Shown in pieces: positions 8,237-16,805 of a stretch of 45,285 bases of DNA (position 1 is its first letter; the number at the start of each line of letters is the position of its first letter). Source of the DNA: Calditrichia bacterium. Its GTDB lineage: Bacteria; Calditrichota; Calditrichia; RBG-13-44-9; J075. The translations under genes and the position numbers were made by a program. The DNA lies in the NCBI GenBank assembly GCA_028284445.1, contig JANQRS010000026.1:105653-150937 (forward strand), read 5' to 3'. The notes under the pieces were generated by a model. It worked only from the letters and a program-made list of their open reading frames with translations. It was not told where the DNA came from and ran no database searches.

Positions 8237-8833
8237 CTACCTTCCAACCAGTTTACGAAGCAAACCGACCAATAATGCCCGGTTTTCATAGACATATATC
8301 ACCCCTGAAATAACCGTCAGCACTGTGACGGTAAGCATAGCAAGTCCGATTGGATCGAGATAATTTGCTGTATAAGGTGTATCTGTGGTCTGATAGTAGT
8401 TTCGATAGTTGACAAAAATGAGAATCAGGAACACAGTTAGCATCTGGGCAGCGGTTTTCCATTTCGCCACAACATGTGTAATAATGGGCCGCCCGATATA
8501 AAGCGCATATATGCGATTGATGGTGATGAGTGCATCGCGGGCAATAATTGTCCAAACCATCCACCAATAGATATAGCCCAGCACCGCAAAGACCACCAAA
8601 GCCGTTGAAACCAGAATCTTGTCGGCCAGGGGGTCCATAAACTGCCCAAAGCGAGTTATTACGCTAAATTTTCTGGCAAACCAGCCGTCGTACCAATCGG
8701 TGAAGGCGGCAATTGAAAAAAGAATGGTTGCCAGAAGTTGATCAAAGGGGGTTTTTTGAAGAAAATAAAAGGCGAAGACAGGCGTCAGCAGGATTCTTAG
8801 AATGGTGAGCTGATTTGGAATCGTCAGTCGCAT
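8237..8833 (-). CDS. pgsA: CDP-diacylglycerol--glycerol-3-phosphate 3-phosphatidyltransferase
   Basis: This inner-membrane enzyme makes phosphatidylglycerophosphate from CDP-diacylglycerol and glycerol-3-phosphate. The complete CDP-alcohol phosphotransferase motif is visible: D46-x2-D49-G50-x2-A53-R54-x8-G63-x3-D67-x3-D71 (DWYDGWFAR ... GQFMDPLAD). Several membrane helices follow. I start at the ATG at 8833 (198 residues) because the protein then begins MRLTIPNQLTILRILLTP, as PgsA proteins do, with AAAGG 4-5 nt upstream. A longer frame from 8872 adds 13 residues (MLTSGLTTNSKGN) without family support. Another CDP-alcohol transferase is possible, but PgsA is the closest match I can recall. Confidence 0.88.
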   Translation of the reverse strand: MRLTIPNQLTILRILLTPVFAFYFLQKTPFDQLLATILFSIAAFTDWYDGWFARKFSVITRFGQFMDPLADKILVSTALVVFAVLGYIYWWMVWTIIARDALITINRIYALYIGRPIITHVVAKWKTAAQMLTVFLILIFVNYRNYYQTTDTPYTANYLDPIGLAMLTVTVLTVISGVIYVYENRALLVGLLRKLVGR

Positions 8834-8917
8834 GTTGCCTTTGGAATTCGTTGTCAAACCAGAAGTTAACATTGAAACAAATTCCAGAGAAATTCTTTTT
8901 AATTAATTCTCTTTCTC

Positions 8918-8933
8918 TTTACAGGCCTGTAAA
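8918..8933. promoter_or_regulatory. Perfect 16-bp palindrome, candidate operator
   Basis: TTTACAGGCCTGTAAA is a perfect two-fold palindrome, a form typical of binding sites for dimeric regulators. It lies 85 nt upstream of pgsA and 245 nt upstream of the first polysaccharide gene, so it could regulate either. Confidence 0.45.
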
Positions 8934-8935
8934 TG

Positions 8936-8967
8936 GCGACATTTCTTTTCGTTTTGAAATTTGTCGC
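8936..8967. promoter_or_regulatory. Imperfect inverted repeat beside the palindrome
   Basis: GCGACATTTC is followed, after 10 nt of T-rich sequence, by GAAATTTGTCGC, which is its complement with two extra bases. It may be a second regulator site or an RNA hairpin in the leader. Confidence 0.35.
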
Positions 8968-9178
8968 TAACTTTCGAAATGAACGATTCGAAAATAAGGT
9001 TTAACGAAGGCCCACTTGGGCTGTTGGTGATTGAAAAATTGGGCGCAATTTTTCTGTGAGGTCGATCATAGAGCAGTTGCGGTGGTCAGCTATATTGGCC
9101 TGCATGTGATTAACCGGGCGGAGCTATATCTAAACCAATTTACCGAAACCAATCAACCTGAAGACAGAGTCTGGATAT

Positions 9179-10183
9179 ATGTTAGAAACTAATACTTATG
9201 GTGAAGCCAGCGTGAGCGAAAAGAAACACGAGACGTTCAAAAACGTTGCAATAATTGGTTACAACCCGATCGGCGTTTCAATCTTCGAAAATCCGGGTTA
9301 TTTGGGAATGTTTGGCGATGATACCGTTGGGTTTATTCGCATTCAGAGCGAAGGCGTTAGTGAAGAATTGCCGTTTACCGGTAAAGTGCTCGGATCGATC
9401 GAGAATTTAGCCGGCCTTGTGGAAGAACATCAAATCGGCCGCGTGGTTGTGGCAGTCGATGCATTTGATGTGAATCGCTTGCACGGCATCATCAATGCCT
9501 GTGAGAAACTGGGCCTGGAATATCGGCTGGTAGCTGACGTTTACGATCTCGAATTTGGCCGCGCCCTGAAGAGTCTGTTTTCCGGCTCCGGTGGCGGTGG
9601 ATTTAGTATCCGCCGAATTGTGGATATACTTGGCGCCGCGTTCTTCCTGGTTGTTTCCCTGCCCCTGTGGCTGCTGATCAGCTTGTTTGTGAAGCTCGAG
9701 TCCGGTGGCAGTATTTTGGTTTCCCAACGCCGCGTCGGCATGAACGGGAAAAGCTTCCGCGCCCTGAAATTTCGCACTGTGACCGCAGACCTCAAAAAAT
9801 TTAATGAATTACATTTCGCGACAGACGTCCGGAACCTGCAAACCCGTTTTGGACGGATGCTGCGTTCATCCGGACTGGATAATCTCCCGCTGCTGCTGAA
9901 TATCCTCGTTGGGGATATGAGTTTTATCGGGCCGTCCGCTGAACGTCCCTACTACCACTTCCGCTATCGTCAGGAAATTCCCTTTTACGAAAATCGCTTG
10001 AAAGTTCGTCCCGGGCTGGTGGGTTATGCCCGTTCGGAACTGAGCCCCGGAAGTTCGGTAGAAGATATTCGCGAGAAGCTGAAATACGATTTCTATTACG
10101 TGGATCATTCTCATTCTCCGACGCTGAACGTTAAGATTTTGATCAAGAGCGTCTTTGCATCCATGATGAAAAAGGAAGACTAG
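9179..10183 (+). CDS. Polyprenyl-phosphate sugar-1-phosphate transferase (initiating enzyme)
   Basis: This bacterial-sugar-transferase family enzyme would transfer a sugar-1-phosphate from an NDP-sugar to undecaprenyl phosphate at the inner membrane, starting the repeat unit. Residues 21-125 form a Rossmann-like CoA_binding_3-type domain (NVAIIGYNPIG ... VLGSIENLAGL); the four N-terminal membrane helices of the large Wba/WcaJ forms are absent. A re-entrant helix follows (RRIVDILGAAFF ... SLPLW, 145-172), then ALKFRT (195-200), LPLLLNILVGDMSFIGP and VRPGLVGYAR. At the catalytic dyad the family's Asp-Glu reads Asp234-Asn235, which is odd. The GPSAERP...IPFYENR pattern is like the exosortase-associated EpsB subfamily. 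It is first in the cluster and the deacetylase ATG follows 8 nt after its stop. Confidence 0.9.
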   Translation: MLETNTYGEASVSEKKHETFKNVAIIGYNPIGVSIFENPGYLGMFGDDTVGFIRIQSEGVSEELPFTGKVLGSIENLAGLVEEHQIGRVVVAVDAFDVNRLHGIINACEKLGLEYRLVADVYDLEFGRALKSLFSGSGGGGFSIRRIVDILGAAFFLVVSLPLWLLISLFVKLESGGSILVSQRRVGMNGKSFRALKFRTVTADLKKFNELHFATDVRNLQTRFGRMLRSSGLDNLPLLLNILVGDMSFIGPSAERPYYHFRYRQEIPFYENRLKVRPGLVGYARSELSPGSSVEDIREKLKYDFYYVDHSHSPTLNVKILIKSVFASMMKKED

Positions 10184-10191
10184 TTAAGGTC

Positions 10192-11037
10192 ATGAAGAAC
10201 ATTTTGTCGTTTGATATTGAAGAATGGTTTCACCCGGAGATGTTTGCCGGCCGTTTTCCCAACACGGAATGGGAGAATCTCGAAAGCAGAGTAAAAATCA
10301 GCACCGAGATCATCCTGAATTTCCTGTCGAGAAAGAACCTGAAAGCAACCTTCTTCTTTCTTGGGTGGGTAGCTGAGCGCTATCCGGAGCTGGTAACCTG
10401 GGCAGTCCGCGATGGCCATGAAATTGCGACGCATGGATATGCGCACATCATGGTGAACAAAATGAGCCCGGAAGAATTCCGCCTGGATTTGCGGAAGTCC
10501 ATTCAGGTGCTCAATGAATTGTCGGATAAGCCGGTTGTCGGGTTTCGGGCACCGACCTTTTCGATTACGAAAAAGACCATGTGGGCGCTGCCGATCATGT
10601 ATGAAGAAGGCATCCGCTTTGACTCATCCGTTTTTCCGATACATCACGACCGTTATGGTATTCCCGATGCACCACGTCACCCGTATCAGATTTTTGAAGC
10701 AGCTGACGGCGGGGTTGTTGAGTATCCGATGACGACCGTTCGCTACGGCAACTACAATTTGCCGGTCGGCGGTGGCGGCTACTTTCGCCTCTATCCGCTG
10801 CAGATGTCGCTGACGCTGATGAAGCGCTGCGAAAAAGAAGGTCGCCCCATCATGTATTACGCACATCCCTGGGAGTTTGATGTGGATCAGCCCAAGGTTG
10901 ATCTGGGATTCCCGGCAAAGCTGCGTCACTATATGGGTATTTCCAAGTTTTTGCACCGGCTCGATGTGATTACCGACCGGTTTCCATTTACATCGTTCGA
11001 GCACGCCGGATTGCAAGTTCAGCAGCAGGCTGCCTGA
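10192..11037 (+). CDS. Polysaccharide deacetylase (NodB fold, exosortase-locus subfamily)
   Basis: The 281-residue protein is a carbohydrate esterase 4-type deacetylase that would remove N- or O-acetyl groups from the polymer or its lipid-linked unit. It has the metal-ligand Asp in SFDIEEWFH (D8), the His pair in HEIATHGYAH (H81, H85), the GFRAPTFS motif, and the late MYYAHPWEFD segment. The start SFDIEEWFHPE and the C-terminal region (YYAHPWEFDVDQP) match the subfamily found in exosortase/PEP-CTERM polysaccharide loci (TIGR03006 with DUF3473, from memory). There is no signal peptide, so it acts in the cytoplasm or at the membrane face. AAGGT precedes the ATG, 8 nt after the transferase stop. 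Confidence 0.9.
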   Translation: MKNILSFDIEEWFHPEMFAGRFPNTEWENLESRVKISTEIILNFLSRKNLKATFFFLGWVAERYPELVTWAVRDGHEIATHGYAHIMVNKMSPEEFRLDLRKSIQVLNELSDKPVVGFRAPTFSITKKTMWALPIMYEEGIRFDSSVFPIHHDRYGIPDAPRHPYQIFEAADGGVVEYPMTTVRYGNYNLPVGGGGYFRLYPLQMSLTLMKRCEKEGRPIMYYAHPWEFDVDQPKVDLGFPAKLRHYMGISKFLHRLDVITDRFPFTSFEHAGLQVQQQAA

Positions 11038-11134
11038 GCGCTTAAATAATTGAAAGAATGTGTTTTTGCTAATCATCACAGTCTATAAAAGATTGACTGA
11101 TAGTTTATGCAGTGGCTCTACGGGGTATTAAATC

Positions 11135-12679
11135 ATGTTGGTTCATCAGTTTTTAGAAAGATCTGCAAGTGCATATCCCGATAAGCCTGCAGTCTGGCAC
11201 AAGAATTCCTGGTTGACATACCGGGAGCTCAATCGCCGGGCAAACCAGATAGCAAACAGTTTATTTGAAAACGGTGTTGGTCGAGGGGACCGCGTCGCAC
11301 TGCTCTGGGAAAACTCGTTTGAATATGTCGCCGCTTACTACGGTATCTTGAAAGCCGGTGCGGTGACAGTCGCAATAAATACCGAGATCGTTGCAGAAGA
11401 TCTCGCTTATTTGCTGAACGATTCCGAAGCAGTTGCGTTGATAGCTCACAAGAAATACCGGGCAACAATCCAACAGATTGCCGACTCGCTTGATTGGCTT
11501 AAGCTCGTTGTCTCCGATGCGGAAGTGGACGTTTCCGGGCCGATCGAAACCATCCTGCCTCTGGAAGTAATACTCTCCAATGACAATGTAGAGTCGCCGG
11601 CTGTTCGGGTGATAGATCCGGATTTGGCGTCAATCATTTACACGTCCGGCAGTACCGGCAAGCCCAAAGGCGTGATGCTATCGCATCTCAATATCGTAAC
11701 CAACACGCGCTCGATCATCGAGTATTTATCACTGGACAGTAAAGACCGGGTGATGGTCATACTGCCCTTTTTCTATGTCTACGGGAAGTCGCTGCTCAAT
11801 ACGCATGTGGCAGCAGGTGCTTCCCTGGTGCTCGACAACCGCTTCACGTTTCCGAATGCGGTCTTAAAGACGATGGCACAGACCGAATGCACCGGATTTT
11901 CCGGCGTGCCTTCAACGTTTTCGATTCTTCTGAATAAGTCATCTGTGCAGAAGATGGTTTTTCCGAAGCTTAGGTACTTAACCCAGGCCGGTGGACCGAT
12001 GGCCCCGGCGTTGCAAAAAGAAGTAGCAATGACTTTTTATCCAGCCAATTTATTTATCATGTATGGGGCGACCGAAGCATCCGCTCGTTTGTCCTATCTG
12101 GACCCGCGTCAATTGACCCGGAAATGGGGTTCAATTGGTCAGGCGATTCCCAATGTGGATGTCTTTGTGGCCGACCAGGAAGGGCTGCCGGTTGCGCAAG
12201 GAGAAACCGGGGAAATAGTGGCCCGCGGATCCAATATTATGCAGGGATATTGGAAGGATGAAGAGGAGACTCAGAAGGTCTTGCGCAACGGCTTATATTT
12301 TACCGGTGATCTTGGAAAGATGGACGACGAAGGTTATATTTATGTAGTCGGGAGATCAAAGGATATGATCAAGGCCGGTGCCAACCGCGTAAGCGCAAAA
12401 GAAATTGAGGAAAAAATACTGGAGCACGGCGACCTGCACGAGGTCGCGGTCATTGGTGTGGAAGACCCGACTTTGGGCGAAGCCATCAAGGCTTTTGTTG
12501 TACCCAAGCCGGGTATCGTCGATTTTACGGAAGAAAAGCTGATTACCTTTTGTAAGAAAGTTTTGCCTGCCTTTAAGGTGCCTCGGCATGTTGAAATTAA
12601 GGATTCCCTTCCTAAGAATGCCTCCGGCAAAATTTCGAAATTGGAATTAAAGAAAAATCAGGGCGAGTTGACGAGATGA
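11135..12679 (+). CDS. AMP-forming acyl-CoA/acyl-ACP ligase
   Basis: The 514-residue enzyme activates a carboxylic acid with ATP and passes it to CoA or an acyl carrier protein. The AMP-binding core YTSGSTGKPKGVML starts at Y169; YGATEAS, YFTGDLGKMDDEGYIYVVGRSKDMI and the catalytic lysine in NASGKISK (K499) follow. It is full length for the family. Such ligases are regular members of exosortase-A-type polysaccharide loci (TIGR03098-like, from memory). The likely acceptor is the free acyl carrier protein encoded at 21514 in the same cluster. A 97-bp gap separates it from the deacetylase, and its stop overlaps the next start as ATGA. The acid used is unknown. Confidence 0.9.
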   Translation: MLVHQFLERSASAYPDKPAVWHKNSWLTYRELNRRANQIANSLFENGVGRGDRVALLWENSFEYVAAYYGILKAGAVTVAINTEIVAEDLAYLLNDSEAVALIAHKKYRATIQQIADSLDWLKLVVSDAEVDVSGPIETILPLEVILSNDNVESPAVRVIDPDLASIIYTSGSTGKPKGVMLSHLNIVTNTRSIIEYLSLDSKDRVMVILPFFYVYGKSLLNTHVAAGASLVLDNRFTFPNAVLKTMAQTECTGFSGVPSTFSILLNKSSVQKMVFPKLRYLTQAGGPMAPALQKEVAMTFYPANLFIMYGATEASARLSYLDPRQLTRKWGSIGQAIPNVDVFVADQEGLPVAQGETGEIVARGSNIMQGYWKDEEETQKVLRNGLYFTGDLGKMDDEGYIYVVGRSKDMIKAGANRVSAKEIEEKILEHGDLHEVAVIGVEDPTLGEAIKAFVVPKPGIVDFTEEKLITFCKKVLPAFKVPRHVEIKDSLPKNASGKISKLELKKNQGELTR

Positions 12680-13635
12680 TTGAACAAGAAGGAATTAAGA
12701 TCGAGATCAAGGAAGTCGACACTGAATCAAGGATTCGCCTGCTGCAAATCAGCGGCTACGTGGATCAGGCCAACTGTCACTTGCTTCAGAAAACCATCGA
12801 TGACTGTCTTGCCGATGAGTACTATTGCTTGACTTTCAATCTCCAGAATCTGGTATATATGAGCAGTGCCGGTTGGGGTGTATTGATTGGTGAAATCAAG
12901 CGCTTTCGCGAAAGCGGCGGCGATATCAAGCTTGCTAATATGGGTCCGGAAATATATGAAATCTACCAGATGCTCGAATTCTATCATATTATTTCCGAAT
13001 ACCCGTCTGTCGACGAAGCAATTGCCAGCTTCGACTCCGTTAGCGGCAGCACGAATATAGAGGTAGAGAAAGTCGTTAAGGAAGAGGCGGAAGCGAAAGA
13101 AACGCCGCCACCTGCGGCTGCGCCCGCACCAGTTCCCGAACCTGCGCCGGTCGAACCGCCGCCTGTTGAAGAAGACGTGCAGGAAATCGAAATGACCGTC
13201 GAAAGCAGCGATATTGAAGAATTGCTCGGCAATACGCCATCGAGCACCAATAATGTGAATAACACACCCTCGGAACAAGATATTGTTTACGAGCAAGATG
13301 TTACGATAAATCTGGACTCTATACTATCAGAGGAGTCCATATCTCCGCCAACACCACAGCGTGGACATACCGGTAAAGTTGGTGATACCGGCTATGTAGA
13401 ATTCAAGCCGCGCAATTACGACCGCAAAGTGGATATTGGCCTGATGCCATTACCGGATAAGGTTCGCGCGATTGTTGCTAAAGCACCGCATCTGAATACA
13501 CGGCAAATTCGCGCATTGCTTGCCGAACCGGAATATGGCGAAACCAAGATTGGTTACTTTAAACTAAGAGCTCTTTTGAAATCGCTTGATTTGAATTCAA
13601 AAGAGAAACGATTCCGATTCTACAGGTCTGCATAA
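12676..13635 (+). CDS. STAS-domain regulatory protein with proline-rich linker
   Basis: Residues 1-120 form a STAS domain like anti-sigma-factor antagonists (SpoIIAA): LLQISGYVDQANCHLLQKTI, then NLQNLVYMSSAGWGVLIGE. Aligned with SpoIIAA 'MDSSGLG', Ser64 is the phosphorylatable serine and the preceding Asp is Ser63. A Pro/Ala/Glu-rich linker spans residues 135-170, then an acidic stretch. The last 90 residues hold a separate small domain (DKVRAIVAKAPHLNTRQIRALLAEPEYGETKIGYFKLRALLKSLDLNSKEKRFRF in part) that looks like a helical winged-helix-type fold that I cannot name. The ATG overlaps the ligase stop by 4 nt. It probably regulates synthesis or export of the polymer through partner switching; no kinase or phosphatase partner is in the window. 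Confidence 0.8.
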   Translation: MIEQEGIKIEIKEVDTESRIRLLQISGYVDQANCHLLQKTIDDCLADEYYCLTFNLQNLVYMSSAGWGVLIGEIKRFRESGGDIKLANMGPEIYEIYQMLEFYHIISEYPSVDEAIASFDSVSGSTNIEVEKVVKEEAEAKETPPPAAAPAPVPEPAPVEPPPVEEDVQEIEMTVESSDIEELLGNTPSSTNNVNNTPSEQDIVYEQDVTINLDSILSEESISPPTPQRGHTGKVGDTGYVEFKPRNYDRKVDIGLMPLPDKVRAIVAKAPHLNTRQIRALLAEPEYGETKIGYFKLRALLKSLDLNSKEKRFRFYRSA

Positions 13636-13659
13636 AGCAGCACAAATTTGGAGGTTCCA

Positions 13660-14394
13660 TTGACTAACGCATTTCCAACTGTTCGTTTGACAACACTCGT
13701 GTTTATTTCCGCTATGTTGCTGGCAACGCTGGCAATAGCAGCGGGTGAAGAGAACGGTACTTCAGGGAACGAATATACCTCTTCAACCTCAGAACCACAG
13801 CAGCAAAATGACCGTGGAAGGGTCTTTGTTCCGGGTGATGCAGTCATGATTTCTAATCTGCCTGATACAACATCCTTTTTGAACGATGTATTTCCGATTG
13901 ACGACCGGGGCTTCATTGATCTGCCCATTTACGGAAGAGCAAAAATCAGTCACATGACTCGCAGTGAACTGCTGAACTTTTTACGCAATAACTTTAAAGA
14001 CTATCTGCGCTTTAACTATTTGCAGGTGAAGCCGCTGATCCGTGCCAGCATTCTGGGCGGTGTTGCCTTGCCGGGTATGTATTATATCGATCCGGATCGT
14101 TCTCTCTGGGATCTATATCATATGGCCGGTGGCACGCTGGATGAAGACGGTTTGAAAGATTCCAAGTGGATGCGCGATGGGGATGATGTGGAAAGCGATG
14201 TCATTCCAATTCTGCAGCGCGGCGCATCATTGAAAACAATCGGTTTCCGCACCGGTGATCAGGTGTGGGTGCGCTCACCCGACCGTCCGGGATTTTGGGA
14301 CAACTTTAACAATTTTACATCTGTATTGACATTGGCGACGACCACTTTTGCCATATATTTGAGCTACGAAAGTATTCGTCGAAACAATCGATGA
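13660..14394 (+). CDS. Wza-like polysaccharide export protein
   Basis: The 244-residue protein carries a signal peptide (hydrophobic residues about 10-27, ending AIAAG) without a lipobox, then a Poly_export/SLBB-type core: RVFVPGDAVMISNLPD, FPIDDRGFIDLPIYGRAKISHMT, then ILGGVALPGMYYIDPDRSLWDLYHMAGG and FRTGDQVWV. A C-terminal hydrophobic helix (FTSVLTLATTTFAIYLSY) could sit in the outer membrane as in Wza. It would form the export channel with the Wzc-like kinase 39 nt downstream. I start at TTG 13660 because TGGAGG (13649-13654) lies 5 nt before it; a TTG at 13648 would overlap that ribosome binding site. The gap from the STAS gene is 24 nt. Confidence 0.85.
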   Translation: MTNAFPTVRLTTLVFISAMLLATLAIAAGEENGTSGNEYTSSTSEPQQQNDRGRVFVPGDAVMISNLPDTTSFLNDVFPIDDRGFIDLPIYGRAKISHMTRSELLNFLRNNFKDYLRFNYLQVKPLIRASILGGVALPGMYYIDPDRSLWDLYHMAGGTLDEDGLKDSKWMRDGDDVESDVIPILQRGASLKTIGFRTGDQVWVRSPDRPGFWDNFNNFTSVLTLATTTFAIYLSYESIRRNNR

Positions 14395-14433
14395 CAAGTT
14401 TTACTCAATTCATTTCAGCAAGGGGCAATTCAA

Positions 14434-16797
14434 ATGGATTATACTAACGGGAACGGTTATTCTCAACCGGAAGAACCCAAAGAGAATGAGATTCAGAAGT
14501 ATCTACGCATTCTCAAGAAACGTAAATGGTTGATTCTTATCACCTTTCTGGTTATGTCCCTGCTGACAACTACTTACGTAGTGCTGTTTGGCGGTGGCCC
14601 GACCTACACAGCGGAAACCCTGTTGACCTTCCAAAATCCGAATGAAATCAGTGCTGTTGAAGGCACTACTCGCGGTCGAGGTGGCAACAATGCAGCCCGC
14701 CTTCAAATGATTACCTCTAACCGGCTGTTAGGTAAGGTGGTCAGTGAGATGCAGCTCAACGTATCGGTGAAAACACCGGAGGTGACTCGGTCAGAGCTAT
14801 TTGCCTACACCGATGCCAACGAAGAAAGTATTCCCGGTGAATATCGCCTGGTGGCTAAAGGTGATAGCGTAAAGCTCTACTTCGGTAGTGAAGCCAAGAA
14901 TATTACTGAGCGAATTGTGGCAACTTTTGCAGTTGATGACAGCGTCTACGTTAATCGTTTCGCTTTCAAGCTCAACAAAGATTACTTCTCATTACATTCC
15001 AATAAGAACCTTGAATTTTCGGTTCGTGATACGAAAGTAGCGATTAATTCCTTGCGTGCAAAAGTTGCCCCGCGCCCGGATCGCAGACAGACCATGGTGG
15101 CGATTCAATACACCCACAAATCGCCAAAGGCAGCAGCCACGGTGCTTAACAACCTCGCTGACAATTATGTTGAGCTCAACCTCGATATCAAACGCAGCCA
15201 GAAAAATCAAAAATATGGCAATCTGAAAGTCGAACGTGACCTCGCCCAGGAAGCCCTGGAGAAGGCCAATCGCGAACTGCAAGCGTTTAAAGAGAAAAAT
15301 CCCTGGGTGCAAGTGTCCAATGCTCCGGGCAATCAAAGTGGTTCTATCGGTACTCTGGAAGCCAGCGAAAGCAATATCGGCTTGAAAATCCAGGATTTGG
15401 AAAGCCTGCTTGGCCGTATGGATGGCGCCACTGACATTGATGACAAGATGATTGTCGCTCGTGAGATGATCACCTATCTCACCTCAGAGAATGTGCCGCA
15501 GGCCTCAGCTTTTGACCTGGAATTCCAGGAGTTGAGCACCAGCAGGACAAGCCTCCTGACGACACATGCACCGACCCACCAACTTGTGCGGGAAAATGAA
15601 GCCCAAATTGCCACTTTGCTTGACAAGGTTACCGTCGGAACGGAAGAAAAAATTGAGCAGTTTCAGGCGCGGAAATCGAGCGTTGGCAAAAACATCGCCT
15701 CGCAGCGTGCCCGTATGCGTAGCTTGCCGGAAAAGGAACGTCGTCTGGCTGATTTGCTGCGTAACCAGCGCTACCATGAAGGTCTGCTGGAGCAGATTGC
15801 AAATCGTTACAACCAGGCACGCATCAGCGTAGAAACTGAAGTTAGCGATGTGTACATTATCGATCGCGCATCGGTGCCGGTTACCCAGAGCGCACTGGCA
15901 GATATTATCAAGAAATCAGCCATCGGTATGATCCTCGCTCTGGCAATGGCATTAGGCCTGGCCTTCGTGCTGGAATTCTTCGACAAAACTGTTACCCGTC
16001 CGGAAGACTTGCAAACCCGTTTGCGGATGCCGGTAATTGGTAGTATTCCGGTGATTCAAACCGATGATGATATTCCGGAGAACCTCTCAGACATTAAGGG
16101 TAAGCGAGATCCGAAGTTGATTACGCTGGATTATTCGCCGACTCTTGAATCTGAATCATACCGGGATATTCGTACCAAGATCCTGTTTATGAATCAGAGC
16201 AAGAATCTCTCTTCGCTTTTGATTACAAGCCTGAGCGCTAACGAAGGGAAATCGCTGACCTGTTCCAATATCGCGATTACCATTGCCCAGCAGAAGATTT
16301 CCACCTTGCTGGTTGATGCCGACCTTCGTCGCGGCGTTCTGCATAATGTATTTGGAAACAAGAAGAACCCCGGTTTGAGTGACTTCCTGATTTCCAAAGC
16401 GACGGTTGATGATGATAATGTTAGCAAGCTGATTCAGAAGACCTTTATTCCAAATCTGTACCTGATTACAACCGGGTCGCCGATTCCGAACCCGACCGAA
16501 ATGATCGGTTCCGAAAGAATGGCGATGCTGCTTAAGATTCTGAAGTCCCGTTTTGGTATGGTGATTGTAGATACTGCACCACTGCAAGCCAGCTCCGATT
16601 CAGCGATTCTCTCTACCACAGTTGAGGGATCCCTGGTGGTTGTGCGTGCAAACCACACCAATGTTGATCACCTGCGTCAGAAGATTCTCGAATACCCGAA
16701 TCTGCAGCGCAGCTCGCTGGGACTTATTCTGAACATGGTTAAAACAGATATCAAGAAAACCCAATATCAGTCTCAGTACTCATATTACAACTACTAG
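14434..16797 (+). CDS. Wzc-like chain-length determinant and BY-type tyrosine kinase
   Basis: The 787-residue inner-membrane protein would set chain length and control export through autophosphorylation. The N-terminal Wzz domain has a first membrane helix at about residues 35-53; a long periplasmic coiled-coil region follows (around LAQEALEKANRELQAFKEKN), then a GNVR-like segment and a second helix (about 490-515). The kinase domain has Walker A SANEGKS (K606), Walker A' LLVDADLRRG (D628, D630) and Walker B VIVDTAP (D713). The C-terminus ends in a tyrosine cluster, QYQSQYSYYNY, the expected autophosphorylation tail. The fusion of Wzz and kinase is the proteobacterial layout. The next gene starts 8 nt after its stop. 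Confidence 0.93.
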   Translation: MDYTNGNGYSQPEEPKENEIQKYLRILKKRKWLILITFLVMSLLTTTYVVLFGGGPTYTAETLLTFQNPNEISAVEGTTRGRGGNNAARLQMITSNRLLGKVVSEMQLNVSVKTPEVTRSELFAYTDANEESIPGEYRLVAKGDSVKLYFGSEAKNITERIVATFAVDDSVYVNRFAFKLNKDYFSLHSNKNLEFSVRDTKVAINSLRAKVAPRPDRRQTMVAIQYTHKSPKAAATVLNNLADNYVELNLDIKRSQKNQKYGNLKVERDLAQEALEKANRELQAFKEKNPWVQVSNAPGNQSGSIGTLEASESNIGLKIQDLESLLGRMDGATDIDDKMIVAREMITYLTSENVPQASAFDLEFQELSTSRTSLLTTHAPTHQLVRENEAQIATLLDKVTVGTEEKIEQFQARKSSVGKNIASQRARMRSLPEKERRLADLLRNQRYHEGLLEQIANRYNQARISVETEVSDVYIIDRASVPVTQSALADIIKKSAIGMILALAMALGLAFVLEFFDKTVTRPEDLQTRLRMPVIGSIPVIQTDDDIPENLSDIKGKRDPKLITLDYSPTLESESYRDIRTKILFMNQSKNLSSLLITSLSANEGKSLTCSNIAITIAQQKISTLLVDADLRRGVLHNVFGNKKNPGLSDFLISKATVDDDNVSKLIQKTFIPNLYLITTGSPIPNPTEMIGSERMAMLLKILKSRFGMVIVDTAPLQASSDSAILSTTVEGSLVVVRANHTNVDHLRQKILEYPNLQRSSLGLILNMVKTDIKKTQYQSQYSYYNY

Positions 16798-16805
16798 GAT
16801 AGGTA

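Larger units (their letters stand above)
8834..9178. other. Divergent regulatory region before the exopolysaccharide cluster
   Basis: The 345 bp between pgsA (minus) and the first polysaccharide gene (plus) must hold promoters in both directions. It contains a perfect 16-bp palindrome (8918-8933), an imperfect inverted repeat next to it (8936-8967), AT-rich sequence at 8890-8920, and a TTGAAA at 9031-9036 without a good -10. I cannot assign a promoter with confidence. Confidence 0.5.

Noticed and set aside
9090..9115. Sigma-54 promoter upstream of the polysaccharide cluster
   Set aside because: A TTGG occurs, but no GC doublet stands at the required distance.
12727..13296. Open frame of 189 codons on the minus strand
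   Set aside because: It is antisense to the STAS gene; its Phe/Arg-rich translation is typical of a shadow frame.
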